Origin: Candidatus Desulfovibrio gallistercoris
GTDB lineage: Bacteria > Desulfobacterota > Desulfovibrionia > Desulfovibrionales > Desulfovibrionaceae
Length of the DNA: 38,765 bases
NCBI GenBank assembly: GCA_019118745.1
Contig: DWYJ01000101.1
Coordinates: 1-38,765, forward strand
Direction: 5' to 3'
Shown: in pieces, positions 7,134-14,713 of the stretch
Layout: each line of letters opens with the position of its first letter
How positions within the stretch are numbered: the stretch's first letter is position 1
The notes under the pieces: model-generated
Told to the model about the DNA's origin: nothing
Seen by the model: the letters and a program-made list of their open reading frames with translations, nothing else
Database searches by the model: none
Program-made: the position numbers and the translations under genes

Positions 7134-8267
7134 ATGGCCGTTCCCGTCATTGAACGTGTGACCGATGAAGCCGCTTTGCGGCGTTTCGTCGAGCTTCCGG
7201 CAAGCCTGTATCCGGAGGGCTCGCTCTGGTCGCCCGGGCTTTTCCGTGACGACATGAAGCTGCTCACCCCCGGCGCGCATCCCTTCTGGGACGACGCCCG
7301 GCGCGAGCTCTTCCTTGTGGCGCGGGACGGGGAATACGTGGGGCGCATCGCGGCCATCGTGGACGAAAAGTACAATGCCTACGCGCAGACCCGCTGCGGG
7401 GCCTTCGGTTTCTTCGAGTGCCGCAACGACCGCGAGGCCGCCCACGCCCTGCTGGACGCCGCGCGCGACTGGCTGGGCCGGCAGGGCATGGCCTATCTGC
7501 GGGGGCCGCTCAACCCCTCCACCAATTACACCTGCGGCCTGCTGGTGGACGGCTTCGACCAGCCGCCCGCGCTGATGATGCCGTGGAACCCGCCCTATTA
7601 CGCCGAGCTGCTGGAGGGCTGGCACCTGCGCAAGGAGCAGGATCTCTTTGCCTACCTCATCGAGCGCGAGACGCTGCGCCTGCCGGACTGGCTCACGACC
7701 GAGCTCGACCGTCTCAAGGCGGAAAAGCGCTTCACCTGGCGCACGGCGCGCCGCGCCACCCTTGCCGCGGACATTCGCGCCATGCTGGACATCTACCGCG
7801 AGTCCTGGGCCGAGAACTTCGCCTTCACTCCGCTGTCCCCGGCCGAAGCCGAGGTGCTGGTCAAGGAGCTGAAGCTCATCCTCGACCCCGAATATTTCGT
7901 CCTCTTCTTCCATGACGAGCAGCCTGTGGCGGGCATGGTGGCCCTGCCCGACCTGGCCCCGCTGCTGCGCCGCCTGCGCGGACGGCTGGGGCTTTCCACC
8001 CTCTGGCACTGGTGGAAGAGCCGGGCCGAGATCCGCGGCAGCTACCGGCTCATGCTCTTCGGCATCCGCCCGGCCTACCGTCTGCTGGGCCTGCCTCTGC
8101 TCCTGCTGGACTGCCTGCTGGAAAAGGCCCGCATCCATCCCGAATTCCGCAGCCTCGAAGGCTCGTGGGTGCTGGAGGACAATACGGCCATCAACGACCT
8201 CATCGAGGACTTTTCCGGGCGCATCACCAAGCGCTACCGCCTCTATCGACGGGAGATCGACGCATGA
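7134..8267 (+). CDS. GNAT-fold protein, YghO-like
   Basis: The 377-residue product resembles the large, poorly characterised YghO-type proteins of the GNAT acyltransferase superfamily. Recognisable segments are FLVARDGEYVGRIAAIVD near residues 60-80, the 'GPLNPSTNYTCGLLVDGFDQPP' centre, 'PWNPPYYAELLEGWHLRKEQDLFAYLI', and the C-terminal 'SYRLMLFGIRPAYRLLGLPLLLLDCLL...GSWVLEDNTAIN' typical of acetyl-CoA-type folds. The activity is not known from sequence. The start has AGGAGG seven to eight bases upstream. It is the first gene of a four-gene operon and its stop overlaps the next start (ATGA), an extended SDR. A GNAT-like N-acyltransferase plus an SDR is the combination used in bacterial ceramide synthesis, but no serine palmitoyltransferase is present here. 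Confidence 0.7.
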   Translation: MAVPVIERVTDEAALRRFVELPASLYPEGSLWSPGLFRDDMKLLTPGAHPFWDDARRELFLVARDGEYVGRIAAIVDEKYNAYAQTRCGAFGFFECRNDREAAHALLDAARDWLGRQGMAYLRGPLNPSTNYTCGLLVDGFDQPPALMMPWNPPYYAELLEGWHLRKEQDLFAYLIERETLRLPDWLTTELDRLKAEKRFTWRTARRATLAADIRAMLDIYRESWAENFAFTPLSPAEAEVLVKELKLILDPEYFVLFFHDEQPVAGMVALPDLAPLLRRLRGRLGLSTLWHWWKSRAEIRGSYRLMLFGIRPAYRLLGLPLLLLDCLLEKARIHPEFRSLEGSWVLEDNTAINDLIEDFSGRITKRYRLYRREIDA

Positions 8268-9319
8268 CACCTGAAATGCCGCCCCTGCCGGACATGCAGG
8301 CCCTGGGGCATCTGCGTGGTAAAAAGGTCGCCGTCACCGGCGGCACGGGCTTTCTGGGCCGCCATCTGCTGCCGCGGCTCACGGCGGCCGGGGCCGAGGT
8401 CACCTGCCTCGTGCGGGCCACGTCCCGCCGGGGCTGCCTGCCGCAGGGCGTGCGGACGGCACAGGTCGACCTCTCGCGCGGCGACGGCCTCGTGGAGGCC
8501 CTGCGCGGGCAGGACATCCTCATCCACATGGCAGCCCTGCTTTTCGGGCTGGGCTGGCAGGACTATCTGCGCGCCAACAGCGCCGCGGCCCGGCAGCTTG
8601 CCGGAGCGCTCACGGCCCTGCGGGCCGACGGGCAGGCCCTGCCGCGTGTGGTGCTGGTGTCCAGTCTGGCGGCCAGCGGCCCCTGCGCCGTGGCCCCGGG
8701 ACGCGGCGACGACAGCCCCGGCGCGCCCGTTTCCGCCTATGGCTGGTCGAAACTGCTGGTGGAGCAGATCCTCGGCCGGGCCGTGGGCGACAGGCTCGTC
8801 ATCCTGCGCCCGCCCATCATTTACGGCTCCGGGGACCGCGGCCTTTTGCCGGTCTTCCGGGGGCTCAAACGCGGTCTGGCCGCCCTGCCCGGCTGGCGGC
8901 GGGAATTCCCCGTCTCCGTCGTCCATGCCCGCGACGCCGCGCAGGCCCTGCTCCTGCTCTGCCGGGAGGACGCCCGCGGCGTCTACCATGTCAGCGACGG
9001 CGGCGTCCACAGCATGCGTTCCTTTTACGAGGGCATGGCCCGCGCGCTGGGCCGCCCGGCGCATCTCATCCCCGTGCCCGTGCCCGTGCTCGGCCTGACC
9101 GCCTGCGCGGCCGGTCTCTGGGGCATGGCCTGCCGTCTGGTGCGTCCCGGCGGCCGGGCCCCCAACTGGAATCTGGACAAATTCCGCGAAGCCCGCCACG
9201 AGGGCTGGCTTTGCGACAGCACACGCATACAACAGGAACTGGGCTACGTCCCCGCCGTCACGCTGGCGGAAGGACTGGCCGAGACCGTGGCCGGGTATCG
9301 GGCCGAGGGGCTTCTGTGA
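8264..9319 (+). CDS. NAD-dependent epimerase/dehydratase family protein (extended SDR)
   Basis: The 351-residue product is an extended short-chain dehydrogenase/reductase. The NAD(P)-binding motif GGTGFLG is at 26-32, the catalytic serine region is VSSLAASGP at 132-140, and the catalytic pair is Y159 and K163 (YGWSK). ILRPPIIYG and the later VSVVHARDAAQALLLL segment fit sugar epimerases and sterol or lipid dehydrogenases of this class. A hydrophobic segment at about 285-305 (VPVPVLGLTACAAGLWGMAC) may be a membrane anchor, which is more usual in lipid- or sterol-directed members than in nucleotide-sugar epimerases. The ATG overlaps the stop of the YghO-like gene; another ATG four codons downstream is possible. 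The substrate is unknown. Confidence 0.78.
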   Translation: MTPEMPPLPDMQALGHLRGKKVAVTGGTGFLGRHLLPRLTAAGAEVTCLVRATSRRGCLPQGVRTAQVDLSRGDGLVEALRGQDILIHMAALLFGLGWQDYLRANSAAARQLAGALTALRADGQALPRVVLVSSLAASGPCAVAPGRGDDSPGAPVSAYGWSKLLVEQILGRAVGDRLVILRPPIIYGSGDRGLLPVFRGLKRGLAALPGWRREFPVSVVHARDAAQALLLLCREDARGVYHVSDGGVHSMRSFYEGMARALGRPAHLIPVPVPVLGLTACAAGLWGMACRLVRPGGRAPNWNLDKFREARHEGWLCDSTRIQQELGYVPAVTLAEGLAETVAGYRAEGLL

Positions 9320-11322
9320 AAATCACCATCCAGGACCTGTCCAAATCCTTTGGCGGACGGGACATCTTCACCAATTTCTCGCTGGAGGTGGACTCCGGCG
9401 TACGGCTGTGCGTCTGCGGGCCCAACGGCACCGGCAAATCCACCCTCCTCAAGCTGCTGGCCGGGGTGGAGCCTGCCGACGGCGGACGCGTCATCCTGCC
9501 GCGCGGCTGCCGTCTGGGCTATGTGGAGCAGGAACTTTCCGAACAGGCGCTGGACACGCCCCTCCTGACCTATGTGCTGGACGTGCTGCACGACTGGAGC
9601 GACTTCTGGGGCCAGTGGGAAGATGCCGCCGCCGCGGGCGACGAGGCCCGCCTCAATGAGCTCATGCACCGGCAGGCCGAGCTGGAGGCCATCCACGGCT
9701 ACAATCCCGAACAGCGCGCCAAGACCGTGCTCTCCGGTCTGGGCTTTGCCGAACGCAAGTGGCACCGCACCCTGCGCGAGCTTTCCGGCGGCTGGCGCGA
9801 GCGCGCCAAGCTGGCCCGCGTGCTCACCGCCGGGGCCGACGTGCTCCTGCTGGACGAACCCACCAACCACCTCGACGTGGAAGCCGTGGAATGGCTGGAA
9901 GACTTCCTGCTCTCCTTCCAGGGGGCGCTGGTCTTCGTGGCGCATGACCGCGTGTTCATGGACAAGGTGGGCACCCATGTGCTCTATCTGGGCCTGTCCC
10001 GCCCGGTCTTCCGCAAGGCCACCTATACGCAGTTCCTCTCCCTGCAGGAGGAATACAACGCCCAGCGCGAGCGCGAAGCCAAGGCCCTGCAGGACGAACT
10101 CAACCGCAAGATGGCCTTCGTGGAACGCTTCCGCGCCAAGGCCACCAAGGCCCGGCAGGCCGGTTCCCGCCAGAAGATGGCCAAGAAGCTTGAAAAGGAA
10201 CTGGAGGACTACCGGCCGGAGCCCAAGCGCAAGGAACTGCATTTCACCTGGCCCGAAGCCCCGCATTCGGAGAAAGTCGTCCTCGCCACCGCCGATCTGG
10301 CCTTCCATTTCAGCGACGGCAAGCAGATGTGGCCGCCCCTGACCTTCACCCTCTACCGGGGACAGCGCGTGGCGCTGGTGGGGCACAACGGCTGCGGCAA
10401 GTCCACCCTGCTCAAACTGCTTGCCGGGACGCTGGAGCGCTGCGGCGGCAATATCGTCACCGGCACGCAGGTGCGCCTGGGCTATTACACCCAGCACCAG
10501 ATGGACACCCTGCGCCCGGACACCACCGTGCTGGGCGAGATACGCCGTCTTTCCGACCCGCGCACCACGGAAGAGGAGCTCATGAGCGTGCTGGGCCTCT
10601 TCCTGCTGGGGCAAGAGTATTTCGACCGTCAGGTCAGCGCCCTGTCCGGCGGCGAGAAAAGCCGTCTCGTGCTGGCGAGCCTCTTTCTCAAGCGCTGCAA
10701 TTTCCTGCTGCTGGACGAGCCCACCAACCACCTCGATCTGGAGAGCCGCGAAGCGCTGGCCGATGCCCTCCAACGCTTTGACGGCACCCTGCTCATGGTG
10801 GCCCATGACCGCTGGCTGCTCTCGGAAGTGGGGGCCGAGGCCTGGGCGCTGGACGACAAGGGCATCACCGTTTACCCCGACTTCGCCGCCTACGACGTGG
10901 CCCGCCGCGCCGCCCTCGAAGAGGGCAAGCCCGCGGGCAAGGCCGCGCCCGCTGCCGCCGCTGCCGGCGCAGCCTCCGCCCCGGCGGCCGATGCCTCCCG
11001 CGCCGGTCTTTCCCGCGACGAGCTGAAGAAGCTCAAGCGCGAGGAGGCCGAACGCCGCAACGCCCTGCACAAGAAGCTCAAGCCCCTGCAGCAGCGCTAC
11101 GCCACGCTGGAGACGGAGCTTGCCGCCCGCATGGATGAGCAGGTCGAGGTGGAGCAGCTCCTTGCCGATCCCGAGGTCTACGCCGATGCCGCCCGTTCCA
11201 CCGAGCTGCTCAAGCGTTTCAACGACCTCAAGGACACGGTGGACCGCCTCATGGACGAGATGTCCGCCGTCGAGGAACAGATAGCGGAGATCGAAGCCGC
11301 CTACAGGGGCGACGACGCATGA
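9316..11322 (+). CDS. ABC-F family ATPase (Uup/YheS type)
   Basis: The 668-residue product has two ABC ATPase domains in one chain and no membrane segments, the mark of ABC-F proteins that act on ribosomes. Domain 1 has Walker A GPNGTGKST at 35-43, signature LSGGW at about 157 and DEPTNHLD at about 180. A basic, helical linker follows at about 240-320. Domain 2 has Walker A GHNGCGKST at about 356, signature LSGGE and a second DEPTNHLD. The C-terminus has an Ala/Pro linker and a charged coiled coil (about 565-668), as in Uup-type proteins. It begins with GTG, overlapping the SDR stop (GTGA), with GAGGGG upstream. Its exact subfamily (Uup, YheS or an antibiotic-resistance type) cannot be fixed by eye. 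Confidence 0.9.
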   Translation: MKITIQDLSKSFGGRDIFTNFSLEVDSGVRLCVCGPNGTGKSTLLKLLAGVEPADGGRVILPRGCRLGYVEQELSEQALDTPLLTYVLDVLHDWSDFWGQWEDAAAAGDEARLNELMHRQAELEAIHGYNPEQRAKTVLSGLGFAERKWHRTLRELSGGWRERAKLARVLTAGADVLLLDEPTNHLDVEAVEWLEDFLLSFQGALVFVAHDRVFMDKVGTHVLYLGLSRPVFRKATYTQFLSLQEEYNAQREREAKALQDELNRKMAFVERFRAKATKARQAGSRQKMAKKLEKELEDYRPEPKRKELHFTWPEAPHSEKVVLATADLAFHFSDGKQMWPPLTFTLYRGQRVALVGHNGCGKSTLLKLLAGTLERCGGNIVTGTQVRLGYYTQHQMDTLRPDTTVLGEIRRLSDPRTTEEELMSVLGLFLLGQEYFDRQVSALSGGEKSRLVLASLFLKRCNFLLLDEPTNHLDLESREALADALQRFDGTLLMVAHDRWLLSEVGAEAWALDDKGITVYPDFAAYDVARRAALEEGKPAGKAAPAAAAAGAASAPAADASRAGLSRDELKKLKREEAERRNALHKKLKPLQQRYATLETELAARMDEQVEVEQLLADPEVYADAARSTELLKRFNDLKDTVDRLMDEMSAVEEQIAEIEAAYRGDDA

Positions 11323-11735
11323 GCGCCCTGCGCGACATCGACGTGGCGGCGGGCATCATCTGGCAGGCCGGGCGCTTCCTTGCCGCCCAGCGCCCGCCGG
11401 ACAAGCCGCACGCCGGTTTCTGGGAATTCCCCGGCGGCAAGCTGGAGCCCGGCGAGGACGCCGCGCAGGCCCTGGCCCGCGAGCTGGCCGAAGAGCTGGA
11501 CATCCGCGTGCGTACGGCCGCCTTCTGGCGCTGCGCCGAACACGATTACCCCGAACGCGGCCTCCATGTGCGCCTGCACTTCTTCCATGTGACCGCCTTT
11601 GACGGGCAGCCTTCCAGCCGGGAGGGGCAGACCCTGCGCTGGATCCTGCCCGAAGAGGCCCCCGCCCTGCCCTTCCTGCCCGCCGATGCGGCCATCGTCG
11701 CCGCGCTGAAGAACGAAGACCACGGGCGCAGTTGA
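11319..11735 (+). CDS. Nudix hydrolase, MutT-like
   Basis: The 138-residue product is a small Nudix hydrolase, probably acting on 8-oxo-dGTP or another modified nucleotide. The Nudix box runs about 39-62 (GGKLEPGEDAAQALARELAE then ELDI), with E46, R54, E55, E58 and E59 in the expected places; the usual glycine near the end of the box is aspartate (ELDI), which occurs in other MutT relatives. The 'FWEFPGGK' lead-in and the C-terminal 'LRWILPEEAPALPFLPADAAIV' match MutT/CTP-pyrophosphohydrolase proteins. It is the last gene of the operon and overlaps the ABC-F stop by ATGA. An R2 copy follows 13 bases after the stop. Confidence 0.88.
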   Translation: MSALRDIDVAAGIIWQAGRFLAAQRPPDKPHAGFWEFPGGKLEPGEDAAQALARELAEELDIRVRTAAFWRCAEHDYPERGLHVRLHFFHVTAFDGQPSSREGQTLRWILPEEAPALPFLPADAAIVAALKNEDHGRS

Positions 11736-11748
11736 GCCATCTTTTTTT

Positions 11749-11910
11749 GGGGGGAGGGGTTCCCCTTCCCCCCAGGCCCCCTATCCCTTCCCCAGCGCGC
11801 TTTTACCGGCAAAAGAGGAGCCACGGGCCACACCGTCCCTCAAGGCAAGCGGAGCGTGTACAGCTGACTTGCTGTATCTGCTGAGAGAGTTTGGGTTGAC
11901 AGGCCCTGGC
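11749..11910 (-). repeat. R2 element, reverse copy
   Basis: The element is in the opposite orientation to the 3626 copy. On the plus strand it runs from a G-rich block (GGGGGGAGGGGTTCCCC at 11749) through TCCCTTCCCCAGCGCGCTTTTACCG and GGCAAGCGGAGCGTGTAC to the end TTGACAGGCCCTGG (11896-11909). Only half of the G/C hairpin remains, and the outer CTAG is changed to CTGG. It follows the Nudix gene. Confidence 0.65.
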
Positions 11911-12057
11911 TGCAGAGTGTCAGCAGCGCCCGGCTGCTCTTTCCACGGCCCTTCCCTCTCCTCGTTTCCCCCGCCGCCGTCAGGCGGGAAACAGGCCGCC
12001 CCTTTCCCCTGACAAGAAAAAAAATAGCCTCCCTGCGCCATGAGAGCACGATCCCTC

Positions 12058-12086
12058 TTGCCTGAAGATGTCGCTTCTGGTATTAC
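12058..12086 (+). promoter_or_regulatory. Candidate promoter of the DUF4198 gene
   Basis: TTGCCT (12058-12063) and TATTAC (12081-12086) are spaced by 17 bases. The expected start would give a leader of about 90 bases before the ATG at 12185. Between the R2 copy and this promoter (11911-12057) I see nothing else I can name. Confidence 0.45.
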
Positions 12087-12184
12087 GTTTTTTCATATCG
12101 TGTTACGCGCGCGTCTGTCCTCATCGCCGGCGCCGTCCGTCACGACGGCCCGTGCCGCTGCAACCTCAACCACAGGAAATGCCC

Positions 12185-12973
12185 ATGCGTCTTGCCTCTT
12201 TTCTTGCGACCGCGCTGTTGAGCGTCCCGCTCCTCACCGCCGCCGGTCAGGCCCACGAGTTCCTTGTCGTCCCGCGCGGCGACGCCGCCAGGGACGCCTC
12301 CGTCACGGTGGAGGCCCAGGCCGCCCATATCTTCATGCAAAGCGAAGAAGCGGAAAAAGTGGAAAATGTCCGCGTCGAACTGCTGACCGCCGACGGCAAG
12401 AAGACGGCTCTTGCCCTCGCGCCTTCCGCCGCTTCCAAGGCGCTGGAAGGCACGGTCAAGGGGCCTGTCGCCGCTCCGGCCTGGCTGGTGGGGCATCGTT
12501 TGCCGGAGATCTGGAGTTCCACCACGGAAGGCGTGCTGTACGGCGACCGTGCCGCGCTGGAAGCGCAGGGCAAGACCGTGCGCTCGGTCTGCCGGTACGA
12601 AAAATTCACCAAGACGGCCGTCGTCCCCGGCGGGGACGCCGCTTTCTGGAGCAAGCCGCTCGGCCAGGCGCTGGAGATCGTGCCGCAGGCCTCGCTGGCC
12701 GGCCTTGCCGCCGGGGGCTCGCTGACGGTCCAGGTGCTGCTGGACGGCAAGCCCGTGCCGCAGGCCGAAGTAGGCCTGAGCTATGACGGCTACAGCAAGG
12801 AAGAAGACACCTACAAGCAGCTGCTGCACACCGACGCCGCCGGCAAGGTCACCCTGCCGCTGGATACGGCGGGCCTCTGGCTGGCCCGCGTGGCCGTCAC
12901 CCGTCCGGTCAAGGACGGCAAGGGCGTGGACGAGGAACAGCTCCGCTCCACCCTGGTCTTTCCGGTGAAGTAG
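12185..12973 (+). CDS. DUF4198-type exported protein, putative nickel/cobalt uptake accessory
   Basis: The 262-residue product has a clear signal peptide (MRLASFLATALLSVPLLTAAGQA, then HEF), so it is exported. The mature part resembles DUF4198 proteins, periplasmic or outer-surface beta-rich proteins often found beside nickel or cobalt transporters: it starts with the typical HEFLVVPRG and has the late 'GKPVPQAEVGLSYDGYSKEEDTYKQLLHTDAAGKVTLPLDTAGLWLARV' domain. I prefer the ATG at 12185, since AGGA at 12174-12177 stands at a good distance; an ATG two codons earlier is too close to it. The next gene encodes a similar small membrane-anchored protein. No transporter genes lie near them, so the metal link rests on family knowledge only. 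Confidence 0.7.
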   Translation: MRLASFLATALLSVPLLTAAGQAHEFLVVPRGDAARDASVTVEAQAAHIFMQSEEAEKVENVRVELLTADGKKTALALAPSAASKALEGTVKGPVAAPAWLVGHRLPEIWSSTTEGVLYGDRAALEAQGKTVRSVCRYEKFTKTAVVPGGDAAFWSKPLGQALEIVPQASLAGLAAGGSLTVQVLLDGKPVPQAEVGLSYDGYSKEEDTYKQLLHTDAAGKVTLPLDTAGLWLARVAVTRPVKDGKGVDEEQLRSTLVFPVK

Positions 12974-13023
12974 CCGCACCGCGGGCGGAGGCAGTCGCCG
13001 CCCGCAACATGGAAAGCTCTCCT

Positions 13024-13194
13024 GGGGGAAGGGGGACGCCGTGTCTGGATGGGGTCCCCTTTCCCGAAATGTTGGAGCGTTGCATCTTTGAAAAAGATAA
13101 AGGCCGAAACCAGGCGGAAAAACCGCGCTTTTTCCGCGAAACCCAAGGCCGTATGGTTTGAAGCGCCAAGCGTTTCAACGGAAAATGCGCTCTT
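13024..13194 (+). repeat. R1 repeat copy 2, with an R2-like G/C hairpin in front
   Basis: An imperfect G/C hairpin (13024-13037 with 13054-13065) precedes an R1 copy at about 13074-13194. The R1 part has a shortened hairpin I, ATCTTT-gaa-AAAGAT (13084-13098), lacks hairpin II, and has the core GCGGAAAAACCGCG followed by a T-run. Hairpin IV is GTTTGAAGCGC paired with GCGTTTCAAC, which needs one G-U pair and a bulge. It fills the space between the DUF4198 gene and the following NikL-like gene. Confidence 0.65.
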
Positions 13195-13216
13195 GTCCCC
13201 TTCATAAGGAATCGCC

Positions 13217-13678
13217 ATGAAAAAACTCCTGACAGGCTGCCTGCTGAGCGTTTGCGGCGGTCTGGCATGTCTGCCGGCGGCCGTTGATGCCCATGCCCTG
13301 CGGGCCGTCCATGAACAGCAGGGAGAGGCGGTGCTCGTGCGCTTTGCCTACTCCGACGACAGAGGAGCGGAATTCGCGGCCGTGCGCGTCACCGGCGCGG
13401 ACGGCAAGGAATTCCAGAACGGCCGCACCGATGCCCGCGGCCGCTTCGCCTTCATCCCTGATGCGCCGGGCGTCTGGCGCATCACCGTGGCCGACGGCAT
13501 GGGGCACAAGGTGGAGCACGCCGTGGAGGTCGCCGCGCCGGGCAACCCGGCGGAAGCGGCCGGGACGGACGGCGGGAACACGGAACAAAGCCTGCCCCTG
13601 CGGGCGGGACTTGGGTTGAGCCTGCTGGCCAACCTCGCTCTTGCCGCCTGCCTCCTGCGCCGCCGCAAGGCCGCCTGA
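13217..13678 (+). CDS. NikL/CbiL-like exported protein with C-terminal membrane anchor
   Basis: The 153-residue product has a signal peptide (to about residue 25, ...AAVDA then HALRAV), a single beta-sandwich domain with 'AAVRVTGADGKEFQNGRTDARGRFAFIPDAPGVWRITVADGMGH', and a C-terminal transmembrane helix (about 128-147) followed by RRRKAA. This layout matches small accessory proteins (NikL or CbiL type) of ECF nickel/cobalt transporters. The start at 13217 has AAGGAA upstream. It follows the DUF4198 gene, with an R1 copy between, and ends before a strong terminator. No NikMNQO or CbiMQO genes are in the window. Confidence 0.72.
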   Translation: MKKLLTGCLLSVCGGLACLPAAVDAHALRAVHEQQGEAVLVRFAYSDDRGAEFAAVRVTGADGKEFQNGRTDARGRFAFIPDAPGVWRITVADGMGHKVEHAVEVAAPGNPAEAAGTDGGNTEQSLPLRAGLGLSLLANLALAACLLRRRKAA

Positions 13679-13698
13679 GGGCATTCCGGCATGACGAA

Positions 13699-13735
13699 GG
13701 GGAGGCGTCGCCCGGCGACGCCTCCCCTTTTTTTT
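13699..13735 (+). terminator. Rho-independent terminator
   Basis: A perfect 14-bp stem (GGGGAGGCGTCGCC with GGCGACGCCTCCCC, 13699-13727) is followed by eight T at 13728-13735. It ends transcription of the NikL-like gene and lies tail to tail with the minus-strand acetamidase gene. Confidence 0.92.
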
Positions 13736-13753
13736 CACGGCCTGAATGGCTGG

Positions 13754-14647
13754 TTATCCCACGAGGGGACGCTTCATGTCCGCCTTGGGCACGCCGAGGC
13801 GCAGGATGAGGTCCACTTCGCAGGGCTTGCAGGCCTGACAGACTTCCAGATCGCCGCGCAGGGACATGTACAGATACGCGTCCGTCTCGTCCCAGCCGGT
13901 GGCGGCCGCCACCAGACGCTGCATCTGCACGCTGGCATGGCGCAGGGCTTCCGTATAATCCGGGGCGCTGGCAAGGGTATACCAGCTGGTGGGGGTCTCG
14001 AGCACGGGCCAGTCCAGCGCGCACTGACGGATGATGCTGATGCGGGCCATCACCGTCCCGTTGATCTCCAGGCCCGTGCCGCAGAGCTCGCTGTCCCCCA
14101 TGACGGCGTGCATATCGCCCATCTGGACGAGCGCGCCTTCCACCCGCACCGGGAAGTAGGCGGTATTGCCCTTGACCATGAGCTTGCAGTCCAGATTGCC
14201 GCCATGATTGCCGGGATAGCCGCAGGGCACGCTCTTGCCCTCTTCCGGCGCGACGCCGATGACCCCGATCATGGGGTTCACGGGGAAGCGCACGTCATTG
14301 AAGACGGCCTTGCCGTTCTCGATGGGGATGCGCTTGGTGCGCGTCTCGCACTTGTCCCACAGGGGGCCGATCTTGGGCAGGGTGGTGGTGGTGCCGATGA
14401 CGTCGCACTGCACGTCCAGCAGCTCGACCTTGAGGACGTCTCCGGGATGGGCGTCACGCACGAACAGCGGGCCGGTGGCCGGATTCATCTTGCTGTAATC
14501 GCAATTGGTCACCAGCTGGCTTTCGGAATGCATCTGATTGCTGAAGCAGTCCTGCGTGCGGAAGATGACGACCTCGCCGGAATCGATGCTGGCGATGGGC
14601 GCATTGGCGGCGCTGAACGTATACACGACCTTGTCGACGTATTGCAT
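13754..14647 (-). CDS. Acetamidase/formamidase family protein
   Basis: The 297-residue product belongs to the FmdA/AmdA family, which hydrolyses short amides to ammonia and the acid. Family signatures are 'NPATGPLFVRDAHPGDVLKVELLDV' near 55-80, 'HGGNLDCKLMVKGNTAYFPVRVEGALVQMGDMHAVMGDSELCGTGLEI' in the middle and 'MSLRGDLEVCQACKPCEVDLILRLGVPK' at the end. The length is near that of the shorter bacterial members. The ATG at 14647 has GGAGGAG five to six bases upstream. It lies 66 bases downstream of an APC permease on the same strand, which suggests uptake of an amide or amine followed by hydrolysis. Confidence 0.85.
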   Translation of the reverse strand: MQYVDKVVYTFSAANAPIASIDSGEVVIFRTQDCFSNQMHSESQLVTNCDYSKMNPATGPLFVRDAHPGDVLKVELLDVQCDVIGTTTTLPKIGPLWDKCETRTKRIPIENGKAVFNDVRFPVNPMIGVIGVAPEEGKSVPCGYPGNHGGNLDCKLMVKGNTAYFPVRVEGALVQMGDMHAVMGDSELCGTGLEINGTVMARISIIRQCALDWPVLETPTSWYTLASAPDYTEALRHASVQMQRLVAAATGWDETDAYLYMSLRGDLEVCQACKPCEVDLILRLGVPKADMKRPLVG

Positions 14648-14713
14648 GATATCTCCTCCATTATCGAGTGCCGGGCGTCTCACTGCCCGGCGTTGCATCC
14701 GTTGTGCATTACG

